Shown: positions 61,801 to 64,000 of the stretch, one piece after another
Numbering within the stretch: the first letter of the stretch is position 1
Layout of the letters: every line of letters begins with the position of its first letter
Assembly (NCBI GenBank): GCA_012932295.1
Contig: JAAONU010000009.1
Span: 6,737,535 to 6,801,534, forward strand
Length of the DNA stretch: 64,000 nucleotides
DNA from: Cyclina sinensis
Taxonomy: Eukaryota > Mollusca > Bivalvia > Venerida > Veneridae
Direction of reading: 5' to 3'
Program-made: the position numbers and the translations under genes
Notes under the pieces: generated by a model
What the model was told of the DNA's origin: nothing
Databases searched by the model: none
Seen by the model: the letters and a program-made list of their open reading frames with translations, nothing else

Positions 61801-62624
61801 ATTCATGACTGCCACACTTCCTTGAAAATACTAAAATAGCAGGGAATCGATTCTTTCGCTAAGTGATCTAGAGCATTGGTTTTCGATGTGGGAGGACTGG
61901 ATTTTAAATCCCGCTCTGGGTGGTCTTTCCAAGATGCACTGCATCTTTCTGTTACAAACTTTCACGTTCATAAGAAAAAACTGAATCAAGCAAAACAGAA
62001 GCTTTATAAATGTGCCTGTTCATACTATACCTGGCGTTTTCTGCGAACACTGGACGAAAGACTTCGAAGAAATTTTCTTTCGAGTTGTTATTAACTGACG
62101 GTACACTGTCATCAAATAGAGGATCCACACTGTCGTAAGATTTTCTTTTCTGCGGATTTCCAAGTGTTTCCCATGCTAGAAAGAGATTTGGAATTCTAGA
62201 TATAAAAAGAATGAAACATAGTTTAGCCCATGCATTCGACAATGTCTTTTAATTAAATACATATCATCACTTTTATTATTTTACATTCAGTTCCAACAGT
62301 TTAAGTTCTTTTTGGTGAAACATTTTTGTTATTTATAAAAACATTAGAATTTTGCAAAATCTAAAATATTTTAATAGATTTTTTCATATATATTTTGTGT
62401 AAAACAAAACAAAAATATCAAAATTCAGCAAAATGCATCAGGACAGTAACAATTTTGATGAGCACCAAATGGTAGATGTAGAAGTTACTCTTCTATACAG
62501 AAAACAGAAAAAGGTAAAAAAGTACCTCTTGTAATGCAGGTGAAATAATCATCTTCCCCATCGCTGACTTTCAGGCCACGTGCACGTCTTTTGTCGGGAT
62601 GATGATGTAAAACTTTCCTCTTAT
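46809..62624 (-). CDS. DNAJC2: DnaJ homolog subfamily C member 2, 15 exons, 5'-incomplete
   Basis: DNAJC2 (zuotin/MPP11/ZRF1) is a J-protein. With HSPA14 in animals it forms the ribosome-associated complex that activates Hsp70 on nascent chains, and in vertebrates it also acts on chromatin through SANT domains. Seen here in order: the J-domain second half with HHHPDKR and YFTCITRAWETL; the zuotin-specific [22 protein letters not shown] block; [42 protein letters not shown]; a long charged helix (five exons rich in K, E, R); SANT1 ([28 protein letters not shown]); a linker; SANT2 ([37 protein letters not shown]); and the tail [24 protein letters not shown]. The 15 exons total 1539 nt. About 110 N-terminal codons are missing, presumably beyond 64000. 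All junctions are GT-AG and phase-consistent except after exon 61494-61575, which has one extra base. Confidence 0.93.
46977..47008 (+). repeat. SINE edge fragment
   Basis: GTTTGGTTTAGTTTATTGGG followed by ATTTAATGTC resembles the end of a widespread molluscan SINE ('ttattgggtttaacgtc' type). The rest is missing. Related to the fuller copy at 49008-49290. Confidence 0.5.
47305..47735. mobile_element. TTAA-flanked inverted-repeat element (MITE)
   Basis: The ends read AGAGGCTGTTCTCCAGAT and, reverse-complemented at the right, AGGGGCTGTGCTCCAGAT, directly flanked by TTAA at 47301-47304 and 47736-47739. A TTAA target is typical of piggyBac-type elements. There is no transposase. The interior holds a minus-strand B-box-like AGAGTTCAAATCAGG near 47450. 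Sits in the last DNAJC2 intron. Confidence 0.8.
47933..48005. repeat. Small tandem duplication, about 46 bp
   Basis: 'attcaaacctgcatctacc' occurs twice (about 47934 and 47980), 20-40 nt before the donor side of the SANT2 exon. Confidence 0.7.
48046..48224 (-). CDS. DNAJC2: DNAJC2 exon: SANT2
   Basis: 179 nt. The first acceptor is TTAG at 48225. A second in-frame acceptor (GTAG, exon start 48218) lies 6 nt inside, so two isoforms differing by two codons are possible. Encodes [30 protein letters not shown], then KKDCMKRYK. Donor AAG|GTATGT. Confidence 0.95.
49008..49290 (-). mobile_element. tRNA-derived SINE
   Basis: On the minus strand a B-box-like TTGGTTCAATCCCCC opens the body, followed by a conserved centre with TGTCTGAGATC-type words and CCTCTGAATCAAGTGAGG. 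It ends in an A/C-rich tail at 49008-49030 (the plus strand reads tttgttatattggggttaa). I recognise the layout as a common bivalve/gastropod SINE. In a DNAJC2 intron. Confidence 0.7.
49840..49953 (-). CDS. DNAJC2: DNAJC2 exon: inter-SANT linker
   Basis: 114 nt. Acceptor GTAATAG, donor A|GTAAGT. Encodes [20 protein letters not shown] then [10 protein letters not shown]. The pyrimidine tract before its acceptor lies inside a 43-bp tandem repeat (49961-50132). Confidence 0.9.
49961..50132. repeat. 43-bp tandem repeat x 4, almost perfect
   Basis: Exactly four copies (172 bp) of a unit beginning aagaaaatatgacatcag and ending caattcttgtacc; copies differ by about one base. The first copy starts 8 bp from the DNAJC2 exon at 49953 and supplies its polypyrimidine tract. 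Confidence 0.95.
50445..50610 (+). mobile_element. SINE-like repeat with 'ttccaatttcttccc' motif
   Basis: A B-box-like GGTTCAGTTTCCATCCC is followed by a 'gtggtcacc' word and a motif close to the common 'tactccggtttcctccc' of marine-invertebrate SINEs. Boundaries are approximate. Confidence 0.55.
50850..50947 (-). CDS. DNAJC2: DNAJC2 exon: second half of SANT1
   Basis: 98 nt. Acceptor CTTCAG, donor G|GTAGGG. Encodes [20 protein letters not shown] then [12 protein letters not shown]. Confidence 0.92.
51245..51414 (-). CDS. DNAJC2: DNAJC2 exon: linker and first half of SANT1
   Basis: 170 nt. Acceptor TTGTAG, donor AG|GTAAGA. A Ser/Lys-rich linker is followed by [20 protein letters not shown] and GTKDR, the first two helices of SANT1. 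The first Trp of the domain is present. Confidence 0.93.
51651..52167. mobile_element. Short inverted-repeat element with CTCRCCTGAG ends
   Basis: The left end is 'caagaggaccatcaaggccc..actcgcctgag' and the right end 'ccggatatgctcaggtaagc', so ACTCGCCTGAG pairs with CTCAGGTAAG in inverted orientation. Same family as the block at 35605 and the longer relative at 52540-53610. Encodes nothing. Common in clams by my recollection. Confidence 0.6.
52540..53610. repeat. Expanded relative of the 51651 element with about 150-bp internal repeats
   Basis: The left part matches 51700-51800 (gattttcaaagat, caaaaacctat) and the right part ends 'cggacacatggtgatcac..aactcacc' like 52115-52140. The middle holds about six diverged copies of a unit with 'caatggagcagaa..ttgagcaatttt' and 'atgtaaggaacatt', near 52734, 52848, 53001, 53141, 53297 and 53441. 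Every second copy is more alike. Confidence 0.65.
53729..53798 (-). CDS. DNAJC2: DNAJC2 exon: LQSLNESL segment
   Basis: 70 nt. Acceptor TTTCAG, donor CAG|GTAAAT. Encodes [20 protein letters not shown] then LSQ. Confidence 0.9.
54308..55233. repeat. 28-bp minisatellite, about 33 copies
   Basis: Unit: 'gagacttgttacagataaac' followed by 'caatgagc'. Variants (gtgag, gcgag, gtgata, cctatgag) recur in blocks, hinting at higher-order copying. The right end degenerates into shorter units. Lies in the DNAJC2 intron between exons 55453 and 53798. Confidence 0.95.
55453..55541 (-). CDS. DNAJC2: DNAJC2 exon: four-helix-type segment
   Basis: 89 nt. Acceptor TTTACAG, donor AA|GTAAGA. Encodes [20 protein letters not shown] then KLAELLELT, aligned with the family's WNHFSDNEAERV..MEEVEKLCDRLEL region. 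Confidence 0.9.
56019..56744. mobile_element. TTAA-flanked inverted-repeat element hosting a minisatellite
   Basis: The ends AGAGGCATACCCC and (inverted) AGTGGCATATCCC are directly flanked by TTAA at 56015-56018 and 56745-56748. No transposase. The interior holds the 17-bp array at 56165-56577. In a DNAJC2 intron. Confidence 0.75.
56165..56577. repeat. 17-bp minisatellite, about 24 copies
   Basis: Unit 'aatgcagggagttgttg' with variants (gttactg, gttcttg, gtgttg, gtggttg). Several one-base indels near the right end. The long minus-strand open frame with repeated PCIQ/LHS words is only this array read as protein. Confidence 0.95.
56843..56923 (-). CDS. DNAJC2: DNAJC2 exon: charged helix
   Basis: 81 nt, phase 0 at both ends. 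Acceptor AAACAG, donor AAG|GTATAG. Encodes [20 protein letters not shown] then TLRTTVK, matching the KKAIKKERQKLRN region of the family. Confidence 0.9.
57574..57642 (-). CDS. DNAJC2: DNAJC2 exon: charged helix
   Basis: 69 nt, phase 0 at both ends, so it could be skipped without a frame change. Acceptor TTATAG, donor GCG|GTAATG. Encodes [18 protein letters not shown] then KQRQA. Confidence 0.88.
57645..57695. repeat. (AAT)n microsatellite
   Basis: AATAAT units with interruptions, directly beside the acceptor (TATAG) of the DNAJC2 exon at 57642. Confidence 0.9.
57817..58610. repeat. 81-bp minisatellite, about 10 copies
   Basis: Starts at 57817, 57898, 57979, 58060, 58141, then 77-bp copies and shorter, increasingly decayed ones to about 58610. 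The unit contains 'cgtcctttataattcaaggg' and 'aacaatgaagtcacaatatt'. In a DNAJC2 intron. Confidence 0.95.
58744..58865 (-). CDS. DNAJC2: DNAJC2 exon: [10 protein letters not shown] and start of charged helix
   Basis: 122 nt. Acceptor ACTATAG, donor AAG|GTTTCT (a weak donor, but the phase fits). Encodes [20 protein letters not shown] followed by a Lys/Gln/Glu-rich helix. Confidence 0.9.
59054..59225 (+). mobile_element. tRNA-derived SINE, same family as 39581
   Basis: Head with GGGTTAAAGTACCAG and a B-box-like GGTTCTAATCC; then AGGGTGAGATTC and a body word caggaagcagtaatcaagc that matches the SINE at 39581-39806. The 3' tail is not distinct. Confidence 0.65.
59454..59545 (-). CDS. DNAJC2: DNAJC2 exon: [11 protein letters not shown] block
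   Basis: 92 nt. Acceptor TTTACAG, donor GTTG|GTATGT. Encodes [20 protein letters not shown], then [10 protein letters not shown], near-identical to the vertebrate pattern. Confidence 0.93.
59675..59899. repeat. 19-bp minisatellite, about 12 copies
   Basis: Unit 'gggtgtacatgtactttga' with variants (gaactt, attgtact, ggcatgcat). Explains the two minus-strand open frames with [14 protein letters not shown] repeats. In a DNAJC2 intron. Confidence 0.95.
59900..60582. other. DNAJC2 intron sequence
   Basis: No element or exon recognised; the open frame at 60262-60459 (plus) has no splice support. Confidence 0.4.
60583..60648 (-). CDS. DNAJC2: DNAJC2 exon: FDSWREF block
   Basis: 66 nt. Acceptor AACAG, donor AA|GTGAGT. 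Expected phase gives [21 protein letters not shown] second AG eight bases inside (CGAG|TTTGAC) would restore frame with the disrupted upstream exon but would drop the conserved WYE residues. Confidence 0.9.
60649..61278. other. DNAJC2 intron sequence
   Basis: Nothing recognised apart from AT-rich runs. Confidence 0.4.
61279..61408. repeat. 18-bp tandem repeat with 14-bp variants
   Basis: Unit 'aaaacttatctcactaac' mixed with a shorter 'aaaacttatctca' form, about eight copies. In a DNAJC2 intron. Confidence 0.85.
61494..61575 (-). CDS. DNAJC2: DNAJC2 exon with one-base frame disruption
   Basis: 82 nt. Acceptor TTTCAG, donor CTG|GTTTGT. Encodes [20 protein letters not shown] and then VNRFY. 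The family continues FYxFWY into the next exon, but here TTTTACTGGCTTCTG is one base too long: frame 1 reads FYWLL, while the FW of the family appears in the shifted frame. With 81 nt the phase would match the next exon exactly. Possible causes: an assembly or sequencing indel, a real frameshift allele, or use of a different acceptor downstream. Confidence 0.85.
61850..61960 (+). mobile_element. tRNA-derived SINE head
   Basis: 'gtgatctagagcattggttt' resembles a D-arm and A box, and 'actggattttaaatcccgct' a T-arm and B box. Spacing is tRNA-like, but the acceptor stem is not paired. In a DNAJC2 intron. Confidence 0.6.
62031..62175 (-). CDS. DNAJC2: DNAJC2 exon: end of J-domain and zuotin block
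   Basis: 145 nt. Acceptor TTTCTAG, donor CAG|GTATAG. Encodes [19 protein letters not shown], then FDDSVPS and [14 protein letters not shown]. The phase joins cleanly to the previous exon (Ala codon split G|CA). Confidence 0.93.
62526..62624 (-). CDS. DNAJC2: DNAJC2 exon: J-domain with HPD
   Basis: 99 nt. Acceptor ACAG at 62625-62628, donor GTACTT from 62525. Enters with two bases of a split codon and ends with one. Encodes [16 protein letters not shown], then DDYFTCITR. The HPD tripeptide that stimulates Hsp70 ATPase is intact. No earlier exon was found between 62625 and 64000. Confidence 0.93.
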
Positions 62625-63743
62625 CTGTAATAAAATTAACATTCTCTTGGAAACTACACAATTTTCAACATCTTTTTATGACACAAACACAAGAAATATA
62701 TTTTCCTAAAATAAACCCACATACACGGTACTTTTTTAGTAACCCTCGAGTCTCTCTTGGGTCGGAATAGATGTACGTTGTACATGTCATCTAGTAATAG
62801 TTAATAGTACTTTTAATTTATGACCCATAATTCGTCCAGAAAATGTATGTCAGATTTAATACAAATGATTTATGTACTAAATATACAAGTGAAACTATAG
62901 CCGTCATAAATGGTACAATTACAGTAGAGTTAGACTGACCTGAACATTCACAGAATTGCATTTACATGTCATATCTCTTTTTTCATTCCTAGCAAAAATT
63001 ACTGAAAGTACTGAAGAATGTTTTCATAGTATGCAGTCATTTTCACCTATTTGCAATTCATTCACTTGTATTTTCGCTGTACTTTGCACGACTGATCACT
63101 GCTTTAACAACGGCTTCAAGCCTTTCAGAAAAAAGTGTTAATGTAGGAAAAGAACTGAGACAATAAATTTATGCTGAGGTTTTTTAGGTAATGTTGGGGC
63201 TATGTCACCCTTGATATAATCATTTTCATTTCTATGAGCATTAGATGTATTTTTTTATATGTTGGCCTCCTCCTCCCCATATGGATCAGCCAACCTCTTT
63301 CCTCCCGATCTTTATTTTAAATTATTACAAATACAGAATACATGAATATGAAGCAAGCAATTTGCACTACTTGTGTTGTTTACTTTCAATTAGCATGAGT
63401 TACGTTCATCCAAAATAAAAAGTATTTGATAACATGTCATGCTCAAAGATGTTTCAATCTTAAACATACAAAGCAGTGTAATCAATGGAGGATTGACTAA
63501 AACAGGGAAGGGACACTGAAACTCCTTTCAGCTTCTTCCTTAAAAAGTTAGTTACTGTATAAAATGACAAAAAATATCTAAAATCTTCAGGCATATGCAT
63601 ATTTTTTAGAGTAAGATGTTTAATACAAGAATAAAAAAGATGCCCATAATCATAAATAATCATTAAAGATACCCAAAATAATGGAAGAAACTGCCTTAGC
63701 CTTTACTTATTTTGCTTCCTACTGTTTGATCAACATTCTTCTC
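62625..63743. other. DNAJC2 upstream intron sequence
   Basis: Presumed intron 5' to the HPD exon on the minus strand. I looked for the exon carrying the start of the J-domain (YAVLGL-type motif) and did not find it. Confidence 0.45.
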
Positions 63744-63880
63744 TTACAAAATTCCCTGACTTTTCCCCAACATTTGCTTATTTTTCAAATTTCCCTGACC
63801 AATTTCAAAATTCCCTGACTTGTCCCTGACCTTGAAAAAAAATCGTTTTTCCCTGACCCTGGTAACCCTGTTATTCATAG
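63744..63880. repeat. 'ttccctgac' repeat
   Basis: Six or so copies of TTCCCTGAC at irregular 12-30 bp spacing, ending 'ccctggtaaccctg'. Resembles the edge of a common invertebrate repeat starting CAGGGTTACCAGGGTC on the minus strand. Class not identified. Confidence 0.6.
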
Positions 63881-64000
63881 ACGCGACATATCCTCTGAAG
63901 GAAACAACCACTTTTCTCACATAAATGAATAAGCAGAGAGTAGAAGAATAGAACTACACACTTTCTTAATATTCGAAAGTCAGTTATCAGATTAAAAGGT

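Noticed and set aside
1..64000. CRISPR array, prokaryotic operons or integrated virus
   Set aside because: Tandem arrays here lack unique spacers between invariant repeats. Genes are spliced, and no capsid, integrase or polymerase frame of viral type was seen.

Overview
The window reads as nuclear DNA of an animal, most likely a marine bivalve mollusc. It is AT-rich, has spliced genes with GT-AG introns, and is packed with interspersed repeats (tRNA-headed SINEs, Tc1-like elements, short TTAA-flanked inverted-repeat elements, LINE tails). Several of these resemble repeats I know from clam and mussel genomes. The organism call is an inference; no rRNA, mitochondrial gene or other species marker is present.

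One gene is clear. About 46.8-62.6 kb on the minus strand holds 15 coding exons of DNAJC2 (MPP11/ZRF1/zuotin), the ribosome-associated J-domain co-chaperone with two C-terminal SANT domains. The exons run from the J-domain HPD motif to the stop codon. The first roughly 110 codons lie beyond the right edge. Splice phases agree across all exons except one: exon 61494-61575 carries one base too many for the conserved reading frame. The introns are full of tandem arrays (units of 17, 18, 19, 28, 43, 81 and about 150 bp) and transposon relics.

Left part (1-13.4 kb): long noncoding AT-rich sequence. It contains one orphan exon (7811-about 8098, minus, perfect GTAAGT donor, CpG-rich, encoding a basic Ser/Arg-rich protein start) and a 5'-truncated LINE tail (12.3-12.8 kb). 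Between 13.4 and 20 kb are degenerate tandem repeats, a short LINE tail with a probable target duplication, a copy of a long interspersed repeat (16.6-17.1 kb), and a complete but dead Tc1-like transposon (17396-18597).

Middle (20.5-41.5 kb): an old tandem segmental duplication. Unit A (22.9-31.6 kb) and unit B (31.6-41.5 kb) align along their whole length, and a decayed third copy lies at 20.5-22.9 kb. No gene is recognisable in the unit. Each copy has picked up its own insertions. A has a 430-bp repeat and a LINE tail; B has a Tc1-like element, a SINE, a roughly 0.9-kb repeat and two intron-like GTAAGT repeats; the third copy has a pogo/Tigger-type element. Together they give a relative dating of mobile-element activity. 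From 41.5 to 46.8 kb are SINEs, a 162-bp tandem repeat and the DNAJC2 3' flank.

I found no convincing new multi-gene system. The best leads are the duplicated noncoding unit with its strongly conserved blocks (including a perfect 7-bp hairpin), the DNAJC2 frame disruption, the minisatellite crowding in DNAJC2 introns, and the orphan exon at 7.8 kb. All were read by eye; no alignment or database search was run.
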